The notes: generated from the sequence alone by a model not told the origin. Shown: positions 1 through 13,596, counted from the stretch's first letter. The stretch is 64,000 nt of DNA from Reticulitermes speratus (GCA_021186555.1 JAJKFL010000004.1:23898406-23962405); one strand, 5' to 3'. Program-made: numbers and translations.

Positions 1-520
1 GGAAGCAATCTCTTCTCGATTAATTTTCCCTTAACACTTCCTATTAGAAATACAGAGAATGAAGACTTATATAATGTAAATATTTAAAATGTGCGGCACA
101 GTAATTTCCTCCAAAGCATTGGTAGCAATTTAATATGGATGCAGTATATTTCTCCGGTGTTGAAAAGTATGAAGATAGAGACAACACGAGGTCATAATCT
201 ACGAGCGAAAAATGTGAATCTCCACTGCCGAATAGTACCTTTGATCTAGGTGTGCAATTTGTAAAAGCTAAATTTTATGCGTGCTTATTGATTACTTCAA
301 GGTAATTCTCTCTATCTATCCAGCTTTCCAGTGGTTCACCAATTACTCGTCCTCAGTCACTTTTCGCAAATTTCTGATAGTATACTAAGTACTTGTACAG
401 TTTGTAGCATATACGTTCCATAAAACAAATATGTCAGGGCTGAAATCATGAAGATCCTAAATGAAAAGTGGTGCTAAAAGTTGCCGTGTGCTATCTCTGT
501 CTCTATATTCAGGGTAAAAT
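1..520. other. Gene-free AT-rich stretch
   Basis: No long reading frame, tRNA-like box or recognisable repeat is visible. Ordinary AT-rich insect intergenic DNA. Confidence 0.5.
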
Positions 521-544
521 GTGAAGACAGCAGGTCTCTCCGAA

Positions 545-690
545 ACTTCGGTGATTAACTACCAGAAAACATGACATGACGGCCGTCTTCATCTTCTAGC
601 CTCAAGACTGAAATAGGTTTCTTCGACAAGCAGGTAACTAGCTACAAGACTACACGGTGTCACATCCCAGAAGACAATAATCTGTATAAA
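545..690 (+). repeat. Diverged fragment of foldback repeat family alpha
   Basis: Two pieces match the family also seen near 6.2, 14.2 and 22.9 kb. The first has GAAAC followed by a GGTGATTAACTACC-type block. The second ends in CACATCCCAGAAGA. The pieces are separated by unrelated sequence, so this is an old, broken copy. Confidence 0.45.
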
Positions 691-739
691 AAGAAACTAC
701 ATTTACTGAGAGGTGTAAAGGCAAATGTGAACCTGTAAC

Positions 740-1015
740 ATGCAACGCAGTCAGAGAGGGGGAGTAGATACCGTGGGTGGTCAAGGCCAGGCCCCTGCTT
801 CCTTACCCCCGGGAAAGGGCCCCAGTACCCATCGTAAAGGGGCTGCGTGGGTTCGAGGCCCGGTTTGGAGTTGTGTAAAGAAATGGAAAATTCTTACCCC
901 CACAGCGGTTTGAGCCCCGAAATAACCAGCCTGTAGCGAGTCGCTATACCGAATACACCAACCCCGGGCCCCTGAGGGGGTACTAAGAGGAATATTAACA
1001 TAGGTTAAGGAAATT
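740..1015. repeat. GC-rich block, probably a short interspersed repeat
   Basis: A compact GC-rich segment stands out from AT-rich flanks. It has a Pol III B-box-like string (GGGTTCGAGGCC near 849-860, plus strand) and several runs of C and G. No clear A box was found, so assignment to a SINE is only a guess. A minus-strand reading frame across it is probably accidental. Confidence 0.3.
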
Positions 1016-4000
1016 ATACGCATATGTACTTCAACTCAGTTCTATTTTAACTGCGAAATGATTAATGAACAAATGGCAGAAAAATTTCATGAGTCGTAGG
1101 ATTTTAAGGAAACTGCACAGAAATAAAACATAAAATAATACATATTGCTAATTTTGAAAGAGCGCACTCAGCCGGTAGAGTCAGTCGTTCATATGTCAAT
1201 TGGAGGCGACTAATCCTCAACACGGAATCAATCCGTAGAAAACTCACTTTAGCATAAGTTGGGGATACAGGCTGCAGATATGTCTTGAGACAGATAAACA
1301 CTGGAATGTTTATACCGCCACAATTAATTGAAAATATTTTATAGCTTGTTTAACTCTATGATTACTCACAATAACCTCAGTTGCCCATTAAGTCCATATT
1401 GTATGTTATTTTAATATGTAGTCTATTTTATTAGACTAGTAGTGACTAAATGCTAGTCATAAGAATGTATTCATAGTTATTTCCGCTGCAATAGAATATA
1501 ATTTGGTACAGAACATCACAAGATTAATTGTATAATTTTCAACCGAAGTACTGTAAGTAACAGTAAAATGACAAATTTTGTAGGACATATAATTCACGTC
1601 TTCATAAAATGGCCGCCCGAGGGGTCGCAGGGAGATGGGTACCTTCATCAGTTCATAAATATCGCGTGATAACTTCTCGGTACGCGTTTGCTACAACTTT
1701 ATTCGTTGTGTTTATGTGCTTCACAAACCCACATGACATGCCTCTGTCACTAATGAAATCTTCAATCTAGATATATTTTTTTACTCTTTCTTTTAGTAGC
1801 CAAATTCTTTTATTAATATTAAGCGTAGGAAATAAATTAGTTCTGTAAGTTGTTGCGTGTTCTTATATATGTGAGTATCTGTCAGTCAAAATACAGGAAG
1901 TAACAAATATTTCACAATACAAACAGAAGAAACAGTGACAACTGTTTTAAGAAGGGCAATTTGTTTACCGCATTCTTATTACAAAAATATTAATTTCTGT
2001 TACGTGAATCCCAAACTCCAAATTCCATGTGGATATTCTATGGTCACATGTTCAGTAACAAAAGAGAAACCTACTGGAAACCATAAGAGCAATTGGCTAC
2101 CCTATACATTTAAATAAATAAGTTGTTTATTTGTGCACTTTAGGATCCATATGTTGGAAGTAAAACTGAATATCGTTTTAACGCTTTAAAGCACATGGAT
2201 ACTATGTGTACGAGTACCACCTGCGTCAACAAGACAAGAATTTGCATTTTGCGTACGGAAACATTATGTGTACCATACGATACAAGAATAAACAACGATT
2301 ATTTCCGTGACAAGGTTAACTGACTGGTCTTCACAATGGAAAAACAGTGTGCTTTCTGTGACATAGAAAATTAACTATTGTACATTATTTACTAAGTTGA
2401 TGCTTTAGAGAATTTATACATGTTACATGCCAATAAGTAGTCAATTTTAGACTTATTTTTAAAAAATTTTAAATGATTCCCCTTTTCCTCGTAAAATTTC
2501 CCAGCATCTAACTTCACTGTGTGGCTCTTGAGTAGTTATATGAATACAGACGGAGGGACAGAGAGATTTTATTAGGCGTTCCGCAGAGATGTGAACGTGC
2601 CTAAGACACAGATGTTTTACACGAATAACATGGCATCCAGTAACTTAATATTCTGGGCATTGTTGTAATAAACTGCAGGAGACTTCATAGTACAGAAGGA
2701 ATACACGAATCGGATATGTTACAAAACGAGGTCAGAAGAATTTTTTCAATGTTATTGGTAATACTAAACACCACATGATATTCAATTGACAAGTAACTAA
2801 GGAAATGAGGTATTATAAATATCTGATATCTTTTCTTTCTTGCTGACATCTTACGTCATGAAGTCCAACTGCAACAAAGATTGATATTATTATAAGATTT
2901 AAAACCCCTGTTCTTATCTCACAGAGAACACACCATATCTTGATTACAAAGACAAATGTCTTAAAACCGCTTAGGGAAGAAATCGTTCGTTCTAATAAAT
3001 ATATAAAGGCCATAAATGTATTCTGTAGACAAGTTGCAATTTTTTAATAATAAAGAAGTTGTTACGTGTAACCACCACCATACTTTCAATAGTTACTCCT
3101 ACAAAATTTTATTCGGCAGTAAATAACAGTTAAATTATCATATCCAGTCTTTTATAAAATATATGATAAGCTTATTGCAAAAGCCAGAAAGAAAGGATTT
3201 AGGAATATTTTCATTTCCGTAATGTGTAACCTTATTTTTCGTAGCATATATCTTCTTGGGAATTTAATGATTTCTTAACTAGTTAATAAACTTATGGAAT
3301 TTTATGGAATTCGGAAATTCATTACCTTTTCACAATATCCCGTTACTGGCACCTATTCTGAGCCAGATACATCCGCTCATCGCCCTTTAAATACAATTAC
3401 CCTACCACACACTTAAAGATATTTTCACCTATGCTTACGTCTTCCAAGCAGTTTCTTTCATTCAGGTTTTTTTGCCGAAATTTGTAGGCATTTTTCTGTG
3501 TCATGCGAGTCATATTTTCCTATTCAATATCATTCGGCAATTGATTAAATATTCGATATCGAACTGTATATTTTAAGTCGCATATAGTCTAATAATTGAG
3601 CATAAATATGAATGTTTTTGTGCACGTAGGTAAATTAATTTTATCACTCATTAAAAACAAATGTTATTGACTCTTTGAAGGTAAATAATCCTTTTAAATG
3701 CAAGTCACAGCAGGTGCTGGAAACAAGGTACGACACAGAGTTTTTTTCTTGACAAGGCTAAAAGGTCTCTAGACAATATCACGAGAAGTCTCTCGTTATA
3801 GACACCTGCTAGAGGAAGCAGAAATGTTAATGTCACATTAGAAGTTACACATAACAAATTTACTTCCTGTTATTCGATACAAAAAAATACATTTTATTAT
3901 ATCAAAGCTTGAAATGCGATTATGATAAAAGTGATAACCCTGAATAAAAAATTACGTTCGCAATGCTTGAATCCACAATTGCATAACAATAAATTTTTCT

Positions 4001-6180
4001 AGGGTAAACAGGCAGGTCTATTGGATTTTACTTCCATGTTTCGAAGATTATTTATCATATTATCATATAAGAAGTCACTGTATTCACTCGCCATAATAAT
4101 GTCTCATATCACGCAAATGAAACTCTTCTTGTAGTTACAATTTAAAAATTGTAGTAATCTAATCGTAATTTAATAGAAAATTATTTCCAATACATCCATA
4201 TAAACACTATTGTGCACACTTTATGACACCATTTCCAAAAATTTAGTTTAAGAAATTATATGTGAAAAAAACATGCCTAAATATAGGGCACAAATGTCAA
4301 AAACTGTGCAGCATCTAATACTTGCCCAGCTAGTAAAGAAATTCCTCACACTTCAAGCAGTTTGAAAGTTCGTTACATTAGTCATTAAATCCCGCAAACT
4401 GATTCCTGTCCTGCGGCAGATAAATCACTTCCACCTTCTCGCGTACTATTTCCGTAAGTTCACTTAAATATTATTCCCAACTATATCTAGATTTCAAGTG
4501 TTCCCTGTCCTTACATGCCCTAACCATCTTTCCCAATCGTGTTACTTGTTCCATCCATTTCTTCTTCCTTGACTTTCTGTCTTTAGCAATAGCCTACTTG
4601 AAAAATTTTTAATGTTACTTGTAAGTCAGAAAGAAAAAATTCCCTCTTTCAAATAAAACGGACTTCCATTTATCATAGAATATACCCTTATAAGGAACAT
4701 AGAGCTAATATATGAAAATATTCCACAACACGTTGTATTGTTGCTGGATGATGAGAAAATTACGATAATCAACAATACACAGCACAAAAATTTTTATTTA
4801 TTTTATGTTTCCTGTTTAAACATAACTCTTATTAGATTTACGTGGGATAAGCCCACTCTTGTGGCTGAATGTTGTTTATATTTGAATTGTCTAATAATCT
4901 TTACTGTAAGTGCAATTATATATGTAAAGTTTCTTAATAACTTCCTTGTTAATAAAGTCCACTTCACTTTTATTTAAATGACATCAGACACATTGCTATC
5001 CAATATTAATGGTTGGCACAAGTTTTATACACAGAATGAAATATATGTATCCATCGTTATGATACTGCTGTCCCTATTTCCTTCAGATTATTTATGTGAA
5101 CTTTGGAAATTCCAAAGCCCGGATCATTAACCATGTCTGTCATTTCTGTACCAGCAGCTGATAGCGATAATTACCTCCGTCTATGCAATGAACATTTTTA
5201 CTCTTTCGATGATATTTCACCTTATCTTTATTACAGAAGTTTGTAAAAAGGTCATTTGTACAGCATGTTTATTAAGTGAAAACCTACATCTTTGATCTGG
5301 CAATTGATCCATTAAATTGGTCGGTGAGTTTATAGAATTCCTGTTTGTAATTATGTAAATCACAAAGCGTCCCCCAGGACGCTGCAATATTTCAAATATT
5401 GCGATTATTAAAAACATTCCGAATATAGTTTATTAGCCAAACCGCTATAGCGCTTACACACTCGAAACATTTGCCAGTCGTGTAGACTAAGCCAATATTT
5501 TTAAATTAATATTCGAACATTAGCATCCACAATTAAAAGAATATTCCTACACTCACAATTCACATGAACGCAATTGAGAATTTGTCACATCCGATTAAAT
5601 TAATAATTTCACCACTTCCTCCCCCGTTGTGTTATTACTGCCTGCTCCCCAAAAACGTAAATTTCACAGAAACGCTTCCTATTGCATTGCGATCGAAACG
5701 ATTTATATGCAAATAAAGACCGAGGTCCATGTGACTGGTAAATAGTTACCAATATTTCGGAGAAGAAAAGCGACTCCTTGTTCAGGGTCAAGATTAGAAT
5801 TTCCTCTTTCGATTACAGCACATTAATATGCATTATAGACCATCCCCTTAAAAATACTGTAATTCTAATAAAGTAAAATATTTCATAGATTGCTTTTTCG
5901 TTTTCTGGATAAAGAAAAATATACTATACTCAAAAGCAAAACAAAAACGCAATTCTATTAGAGAAATATAAGATATGCCTGTTCTTATTAGTGAATATGT
6001 ATCATAATGTAATAGGCTAATAATTGGTACCTGAAGTACAAAAGTTTAAAAATAGTACTGCCTCCATTGTCAGATTCAAACGTGGCTATGGAGATGGAAG
6101 TATTACTCTCCTCCGAAAAGTTAATAACTATTTGCCAGTGAACATGCCTTAAGATGCGTTATTTGTTTTATTCTTCGACT
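1016..6180. other. Gene-free AT-rich stretch
   Basis: Only short, unrelated reading frames are present. No exon, RNA gene or transposon coding remnant could be recognised over about 5 kb. Confidence 0.5.
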
Positions 6181-6184
6181 TCTT

Positions 6185-6295
6185 GAGCCTTGAAGATGGG
6201 ACCGATAGGTTGTCCCGAAACGTTAGTACAGAACTACCACTCAACGCTGCGTAGTATCCCAAAACAGTGCAGATCTCATGTCTCAAGATCCTAGA
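6185..6295 (+). repeat. Foldback repeat family alpha, single arm with hammerhead-like motif
   Basis: Contains TTGAAGAT, then GGGAC, a nine-base loop, GTCCC and GAAACG. An ACTACC block and a CCCAAAA/GATCTC tail follow. The same order occurs at 14.2 kb (minus) and 22.9 kb (plus). The stem strands GGGAC and GTCCC are complementary. The first core triplet is changed from CTG to TTG here. Confidence 0.55.
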
Positions 6296-6504
6296 AGATT
6301 TTAATCTGCATCAATACCCACGTCAGTACTTCACACCTGTATTTATTTAGGCTATACTCCTTCCACTTTAATCATCACGAACTGGCTATGTTGAGATTCT
6401 GAAACAATCCTGTTGCAGGAACGCACGAACTGGTCACTAACTGAAAAGAAGGCGCTACCAAAACAGGTGAAAAAATAGAGAATAATGCCGGCATAACGTA
6501 AGTA

Positions 6505-6577
6505 TCGAGCGGGATTCGAACCCATTATTCTAGGGTACGAGTACCCTAATAATCACAGACGGCGCGACCACACTGAT
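6505..6577 (-). repeat. tRNA-derived SINE head (fragment)
   Basis: On the minus strand a GTGTGGTCGCGCC start (A-box region) is followed about 50 bases later by a good B box, GGGTTCGAATCCCGC. The spacing and both boxes match a tRNA-related promoter. A palindrome (TAGGGTAC, GA, GTACCCTA) lies between the boxes. No full tRNA cloverleaf is evident, so this is read as a SINE head rather than a working tRNA gene. Confidence 0.5.
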
Positions 6578-6869
6578 ATGTCCTGGCAATTATATTCTGC
6601 CATTAAACATTACAGTAAAGTTTTAGGTATTCTTGATTATTTGTGGCTAATATGAAAGCGCTAATATACATTGGCATATGGATTTCCAAATTGCAGTGTG
6701 AGAGTAGGATTGGCTTAATTTGACGGAACGTATCACATGGTAACTATAGTCAAAGCAATCAACCCATACTTCTCTTATTCGTAATGTATACCCTTCAAAA
6801 ACGAAAGACAAAAGAGTGAAACGCAAAGGATCTTGGGAAAAGTTGTATCCTTGCCCGCCCAGTAGTCTG

Positions 6870-8150
6870 AAAGCTATCAACATAGTACAGATGCACTAGC
6901 AGGTAGTCGCACGCATGCACACACATACTTGTAACCCAGATTCAGGCAGGTCCTGCAGGTCCTGCTGTCCGCACAGCCTCCCGGAATTCTGTTACACACG
7001 CCGACACTTCTAGAGGGGATGCACAACACCGGCCAACTTCTTCTTTCTCCGTGGATGTGCACAAACACCACCGCAAGCTAGCGTTGTACTCAACAACTTG
7101 TGTTGGGGAAGAACTTTTAGTGGAAACCAAAGCAGAAAGCATCAGGGGTCTGCGCGGAGAAGACCAAGCAAGCCAGTGTATACAAGAGAGCCTCTCATCC
7201 GGACACCAACCAATAAATATTAAACGGGAACAAACAAATGGTCTTTTCTTTTCTCTCTCTCACTCGTTCTTCTTTCTATTTTACTGTCTCTCCTTATTAG
7301 TTGTCAGTTTGTTTCTATATATCTTCCCTTCTCCGCCTTGATCATGCGATCCACCTGTCCACCCCGCTCTCGACTGCATACACACAGTGTTGTATGTGAA
7401 TTACAGTCCCTACCCCAGCAAACACATATCACTAAGAGCACTTGCTTGACATTCAACAATCCATCTTCTTCAACTCCTGCCGGTCTGCCCGCCCGCCTGT
7501 CCGCTGCCTGATTCTGTGCCATTTGTTTAGGTACCCGTTGCATCTGCTCTTTTCATTCCCTTGTGCCTTACTTTTACATCGTCTCCTCTGACTTCAAATC
7601 TTCACTTTGAATATATATATATATATATATATGTATATAGTGTGAGTGAGTGATGTGTTTTATGATTCATATTTGTCATTTTATGCGCTCAGGGAAATGA
7701 GAGTGCAGTTACGTAGGTGAGTCATGCAGCAGACACGAGCAGGTGAAAGGAAAGCACGAAAAGAAGAGGAGCTCATAAAGTAGTAAAATAATAGAAATAG
7801 CTAAAGGAAGCCGAGCCAGGCCTCATAAATCCAATTGTCGAACGACGTAGCTGGCACAGCCTGTTGCTCTTGCTGTGAGCGGGGCCGGGAACAACACATG
7901 ACCGGCAGTCAACAGCCCAACTCCCGCCCAGCGTCACCATTCAAGTCCCCTTCCAATCTTCAGCCAAATTCAAGGCAACAGTTATCCATTTTTCGGGTCT
8001 TCTTACAACCAATTCTCCCCGCGTCCCATACCCAACTTTCTTTTCCTTGTTTCATTTCAAAGTCGAATGGTTTAACAAGAGACTGCATGTGGTCAAAAGC
8101 AACATTTACCTGTGACAGGATATTTTATTCCTGAGACTGGGCGCCCAGTG
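6870..8150. other. Unassigned moderately GC-rich stretch
   Basis: Richer in G+C than the flanks, with many short reading frames on both strands (for example 7051-7341 and 7835-8134 on plus) and a TA microsatellite. None of the translations is recognisable and no splice pattern links them. It could be an untranslated exon, a promoter region or an old repeat. Confidence 0.25.
7611..7632. repeat. (AT)n microsatellite
   Basis: Eleven AT dinucleotides in a row, followed by GTATATAG. Confidence 0.9.
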
Positions 8151-10412
8151 AATTGAATGGTTTAGAATGAGGGGAGAAAGAGCTGGTCAAAAGCATTGAG
8201 AAACCTACCCAGAAGGTGAAAAGTGAAGGGAGGGGAAAGAAAATATTGAAAAAGGATGTACAAAACACCTCAACAGCAGAAACGAAAGACGAGCGTCTCT
8301 TGAAGGGAAGAAAAGACAAGAGGACAGAAATAGTTACGACGACATTGTCCAATAAATAAGTCTATCCCCGCCTTCTGCCATCTATAACTTTTAAAAATCT
8401 CTGACACTCTCTAACCTATCCCAAAAAAATGCAACATTCCGTAAAAAATAGTTGTAACAGAGAAGGTTATGTTGGGGGATGGACGACAACACAGCTGCAT
8501 AACTTACATTCCGTAGTCTGTTTTCAAGATAAATCTGCAGGCTCGGTGAATAGGGTGGAGGGAACCGTGAAAGAACCGTTTCAACAGAACAATATTTCAA
8601 ACATATGCACTTCTACCATTTGGATGAGAAAGGCCAGATCATCTCTTTCAACTTGATGTGCGTCAGAATCCTTCTACATAGATAAAAATGGGCAATAAAA
8701 TGAGTAATCCGCATCCAAATACATGGAAGAGTTCATAAAAAACGACCTGATTTAATGACAAATACTAATCACACAGGTGTTGACATGGGCAGTCAAAAAG
8801 AAATAATTCAGGGTAATACAAAATTGTATTTAGAGAAAATACTGACCCACAAATGGTGATGCAAGGTGAAAGGAAAGAAATCTTTTAGTTCTGATAGAAG
8901 GAAAGTGGGGGAGGTGACATCTCCTTTCATTACGCGGTTAAAAGTAAAGTTATTGTCATGCTTAATTAAGCAAAACAACACGAAACATGTGTCGGAGTAA
9001 AAGCATAAATCCATTCATTCTTAACCTCGGCACTAGATGGAGATGAATGGTAAGTTACACACTCCGGCCGCTTTACACCAGCTAACTATTTATGTAAGAG
9101 ACTAGGTGGGCCTCAGAGTGGGTCTGGACGTTTGGAGTAACGAAGCTCTTGGGGATCCTGAAATAAATATTATAAGACAATGGCAAAATGTGTTATTTAA
9201 TCGGGATCAAATTTCTGAATAAAAGCATAGAATACCAGAATATAGAAATTGCTTAAATGCTTTGGCTGAGATCATAAGGGGTTGTTAAATTTGAAAATAA
9301 TATTGTTGCGGATAATAGAGGAATAATGACGCTAAGATTTTGAAAGACTGCAAGAAAGTTTTATCCTAAAGAAAGGTTTGCATTCAGGTGTAAAATGATT
9401 ATTGGAAGACCTAACAACAATTAAATTGACAAAGAAGATTTTAATGAGGAAAGAAAACGTTATTGGATCCAATTGTTAAAGTCAGTAATGTGGCTAACTA
9501 TGAGTAGTTAAACCAGTATAGGCTGTGTAAAATTCGAATCCGGCCTACATTTTTACTTTCCGTATTGTATGAAAGTAGAAAAGAAATACATACATCGGAT
9601 GTGCAAGCGACGGGGGGGAAGCGGAATGACGAAAGTCGCAATATATGTTCCATATCTTTTCCACTGTGCTGTGTATATTGTAGATGTACCTAAATTTAAC
9701 ACCAGAATTTAATGGATAGCCTGAATGGTCTCTACAAAATCAGAAACCGTGCAACCCCCTAAAAAACTGAGGTACAATCTGAAAGAAGAAGGTAAAGACA
9801 GAGGGCGAACTAGTGGACCAATGGAAAAGAGGACTAGGCAGTGAATATTGGAAGAAAAATTGAAAGGAACTAGTATAAGTATACAGGCTTTAAAAGAAAA
9901 AAATAATGTTTACAGACAAATATATGCTTATTCTAAATAAGGATCTGCTTTCTGTCTGCACACTACAGACAACTAAATCATGAAACCTGATATTTTTTTA
10001 GTGCAGCCTGGTTTGAATGCAAGGCTTCCATAGCTAATTTGAATAATTTTGGCAGTGAATAATAAATATTACCTTTACAGAACTGGTTTTGTATTAAGTT
10101 TATTCTCTCAGAGTAAGGTTGATTAGTATATTCTCCTTTCTGTGTTGTAGACCTTTGCTTTTCTATGTTTAACAGTAGCGTATTCTAAAAACAATCCATG
10201 CGTAAATGTGCGTTATATTCGTTACAGTGTCAGTGCCAAACAGACTTATCTACGTGAATATCTCGGTTCATGTTGGCATTCATGTGGCACTTGTATTGGA
10301 CGAGGTGGCCTTAGGGAAAGATTTCTTCAGGTACTTAGATTCCTCCCCTCGCCCCCCGTCTTTTCAGTGGTGTTCATGTGTCAGTTAAATAGGCCGTAAA
10401 TCTCACCAGATA
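8151..10412. other. Gene-free stretch
   Basis: Nothing recognisable: no coding similarity, no tRNA-like boxes and no strong inverted repeats. Confidence 0.45.
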
Positions 10413-10495
10413 CTGTAGACCCTCGAATGAACGAACTAAACGGGGAGTGTGTGGTCCGATAATGCCGATTGTCCGGTACTTCCGAATTATATATA

Positions 10496-11051
10496 CAGGA
10501 TGTTTCATAAATCCCTCCGGGATTTCGGAGGTCTGTAGCTCAGGAGCCAAATCACACACGCGGGATGAGAGCATGTCAGTGAAAAGAGTACCTACAAATC
10601 CAGGTTTTGAACCTACCTTACAAATGTTCAATATGTTCCCCTTTGGTGACTCGACAGACGTCAATCCTGTAATCTAGCTCCTGCCACACATGTTCCAAAA
10701 TATGAACGTCGATGGTAGCAACTGCATCCATAATTCTTAGCCAAAGCTCCGGTAAATCTCTTGGTAAAGGAGGCACGTAAACAAGATCTTTAACGTAACC
10801 CCACAGGAAAAAGTCACATGGAGTAAGGTCGGGAGTAGGGGCAGGACACAAAAAGCTTTCTGTTCACCTGAAAACGCCATGTTTGCACACCACTGCCTCC
10901 TAGCGGAGAAACGGGTAACTACGCCATCGCATCTGTCACGAAAAAACTTTTACATTTCCTCTATCCTTTGGTATGCTTTTATCTCTTATATGTGGGTTTG
11001 CTACTGCACGGCCAAGCCTCTAAATCCCGGATGGACTTATGAAACACGCTG
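10496..11051 (-). mobile_element. mariner/IS630-type element, internally deleted, nested in the pogo-like element
   Basis: Inverted ends CAGGATGTTTCATAAATCCC (left) and CAGCGTGTTTCATAAGTCCA (right, reverse complement) are bordered by TA. About 30 terminal bases pair with few mismatches. On the minus strand the start and the end of the transposase gene are present but the middle is gone. This gives a 556-bp deletion derivative that could only move with a transposase supplied from elsewhere. Confidence 0.75.
10618..10880 (-). pseudogene. mariner-like transposase remnant: N-terminus joined to C-terminus
   Basis: A start at 10880 (minus) reads MAFSGEQKAF, typical of the N-terminus of the arthropod transposase family that carries a DUF4817-type helix-turn-helix. 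Near 10851 the sequence changes to the C-terminal part: PTPDLTPCDFFLWGYVKD (containing the third catalytic Asp region), then YVPPLPRDLPELW, then WQELDYRIDVCRVTKGEHIEHL-type residues ending at the stop. The first two catalytic acidic residues are deleted, so it cannot be active. The family assignment rests on remembered motifs, not a search. Confidence 0.7.
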
Positions 11052-11919
11052 TATATATATAAGTATATATATACAAAGTCGCCAAAACAATAATACAGTA
11101 CTCTATGTATATATATAACACTAACGCATACACAAAATTCTGCACACAACTGTCCTGTTAGCACTATCACTTTGTCTGGAAGCCATCGTTAATTTGAATT
11201 TAATAATTTTCAGATAAATATAATAAATCCACAATCCAGGTTACGAACATACCTCCATGTGAGGGTCAGCAAAGACTAGCAAGCGTCCGTGTCCGCCACG
11301 CAGCCGCCGCTCCGCTAATTAACAATCAAGACCGCTAATTTCACACATTCCCATGGCGGGCGAAAATTTCGGAACCAACACATTTCTTCCGTCATTTCCG
11401 AAATCCATACATAAGAGGGACGTTAATTCGAGGGTCTACAGTAATATATTATCAAAGACTCGGCTGGAACTTTACCTCTGACTCGAAATTTGATCAGATT
11501 AAAGAAAGCTTCACATCCTAGAAGACTTGAACCCTTATTATAATGTTATTAATGAAATTAAAAGAATGGATGACAATTAGGACTTTCCCCTCAGTTTCCT
11601 TTATTTCACTTGATGGCTTTGAAGTAGAAGAAACTGCAGCATTTAATATTATCTCCCTTAATACCAGACCATTTTGACTGGTCCCACAATTTAGATCTCC
11701 ATTCTCATTTCAATGGCTGCAAAAATATAAGACAGCTTTTATGTAGGACATACCATTACCACACATTAGCGTGATTACGATTTTTAGCTTTTCAATTTCG
11801 GTTTTGATTTATTATGAATGTTGCCAGTTGCAAGTAACCAGTGTAGATGATTTGATAGACACATCTCAGTTAATGTTACAAGCATACACTGATCATAAGT
11901 AAAACCACGTATGTGTGTC

Positions 11920-12029
11920 TATCAGCGGTGATTCCTCATCTGGAGGTCAGATCTGGCGGAAAGGTACATAACGCCTTCCAGTTACCCTTCCGCTAGACCT
12001 GACCTCCGATCAGGATTCGCCTCTGGTAT
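11920..12029. repeat. Foldback hairpin, arms of about 47 bp
   Basis: The left arm (11920-11966) and right arm (11982-12029) are near-perfect reverse complements. Both contain GGAGGTCAG, then TCT, then GCGGA. The loop is about 15 bases. The arms differ at scattered positions, so this is a diverged palindromic MITE or foldback. The ends carry no obvious target duplication. Confidence 0.7.
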
Positions 12030-12374
12030 CTATGTATTTACATATGCTTACTGTAAATTAAAATTCAGACTTCGAAGATACTCGTATACTAGGACACTTC
12101 AGCGCTCATTATGATACTGTACTACCTAAAGGCAGGTTCCTCCGATGTTCTGGTAATCGTCTACCAGTCTACTGTGTTCAATATTTTCATTTATTTAGTG
12201 TTTATTTAACTACGCTGTCAGTAGATCTGACTCTGTAAATTTGAATAAGAAAATGAGTAATGAATAATTAATTAGGAAGAATGTACAAGAAAGTGGTCTT
12301 TAATTTTTTGTACTATTTCAACATTCGTCTGAAGAAACTGAGGAAAAACACAAAAAATGTCTATCAGGATATTA

Positions 12375-12470
12375 GGTGTCCGGGCCGAGATTTCATCCCT
12401 GGCCCTTCCGCATAAGAAAGAGGAGTGTGATCCTACTACAGAATTATCCCCAACAGCTTAATCAATGGCT
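12375..12470 (-). repeat. Possible tRNA-derived SINE fragment
   Basis: On minus, a CAGGGATGAAATCTCG string resembles a B box, with a GTAGTAGGATCACACTCC segment upstream. Both boxes are weak matches. Confidence 0.25.
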
Positions 12471-13596
12471 TAGCCCAGTAATCTAAAATATAAATATCCA
12501 CTACCATGAAAACCTCAACAGTCATCCTAATGTTTCTATCATTTCCCACCTTTTTGGAGTTTCTTTGTAATCCAGAAAGAGTCACTGACATAATATGCTG
12601 CAAAAATGGATGTCAGGGTAAACAAGTGAAGCAATAACAGGGATAAAATTTGGGGCCATTCCAAAATGAATTTCAGATCAAAGTCAATTTCTTCTCCCTT
12701 TACTTTCATTTTTACTTAAATTGTACTTAAACTGATGACCATAAAAATCTTCTCATGTCCAGAATTCACTAATTTCTTTAAAGTATTCTTACAGCCAGTT
12801 CATTTCTGATACTCTATCCACATTTTAAATACGTTATAAACTTTCGAGGCTTTATAAATTTGTAACTCTCTGCATTGTTTTTTTAAGTGCTGAAGTTTGT
12901 CTCATATTCGGCGAAAAAGAGTAACTTAAATGAAGGAAAAGTTGTCAGATTTTATGGTGCAATATGAGTATTAACCGTTTAGGTAATGTTTTATTTAAAG
13001 ACCCAGTTCGTACCGCGCAGTAAACACTCTCATTTTCAGTTATAAGAACTGATCACTTAATATAGACCTGTAGAGCAGAAGTCACTCTTTGTTCTGAGAT
13101 ACAAACAAAACACAAATTTACTTTGTAGGCAGAAGGCAGGATTTTTTCGTTTTAAACCTGATAGCATTTAAACTAAACGATAGGCTTTAAAACGTTAAGA
13201 TAGCCGTAAGAAATAAGATGTTGCTAGACGAAATTGGATTCGCTTTACCATCTGTCGCAACGTTAATTAAGAAAGTCGCTCAGGGTGTAAAGTAGAACAA
13301 GAAATTCCAAATCATATTCGCAGCAAATGTACTTTATGGCACGTAATGAACTGACATATTTGATATGCATACTGGCGCCACAGTGTTTTACAAATTTGTT
13401 TCCGAAATTTGACAAAGGTATTCTACGAATATGCCGAAAATATATATTTCCTTGCATTTCTTACTATTTCTAAACCTAACTGTGCAGTATTGTCTTGAGG
13501 GTAGATTTTATTCCGTTCAAAAGTAATAAGGAAATTTGCTTGATAAAACTCATGTGCTCTTACGATTATGCAAGATTTTAAAAGCGGTGCTCATAA

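Larger units (their letters stand above)
10413..11441. mobile_element. pogo/Tigger-like non-autonomous DNA transposon (interrupted)
   Basis: Terminal inverted repeats begin CTGTAGACCCTCGAATGAAC on the left and read CTGTAGACCCTCGAATTAAC from the right. Both ends are bordered by TA, as expected for a TA target duplication. The terminus resembles pogo/Tigger-group ends, which commonly start C-A/T-GTAGACCCTCG. No transposase coding sequence remains outside the nested insertion, so it is a MITE-like copy of about 470 bp that was later split by the mariner-like element inside it. Confidence 0.65.
11442..13596. other. Gene-free stretch apart from a foldback and a possible SINE
   Basis: No coding exon is recognisable. 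The structured items are the foldback at 11920-12029 and a tRNA-like segment near 12.4 kb, listed separately. Confidence 0.45.

Noticed and set aside
6505-6577. Functional tRNA gene
   Set aside because: Good A/B boxes but no convincing cloverleaf with acceptor-stem pairing; better read as a SINE head.
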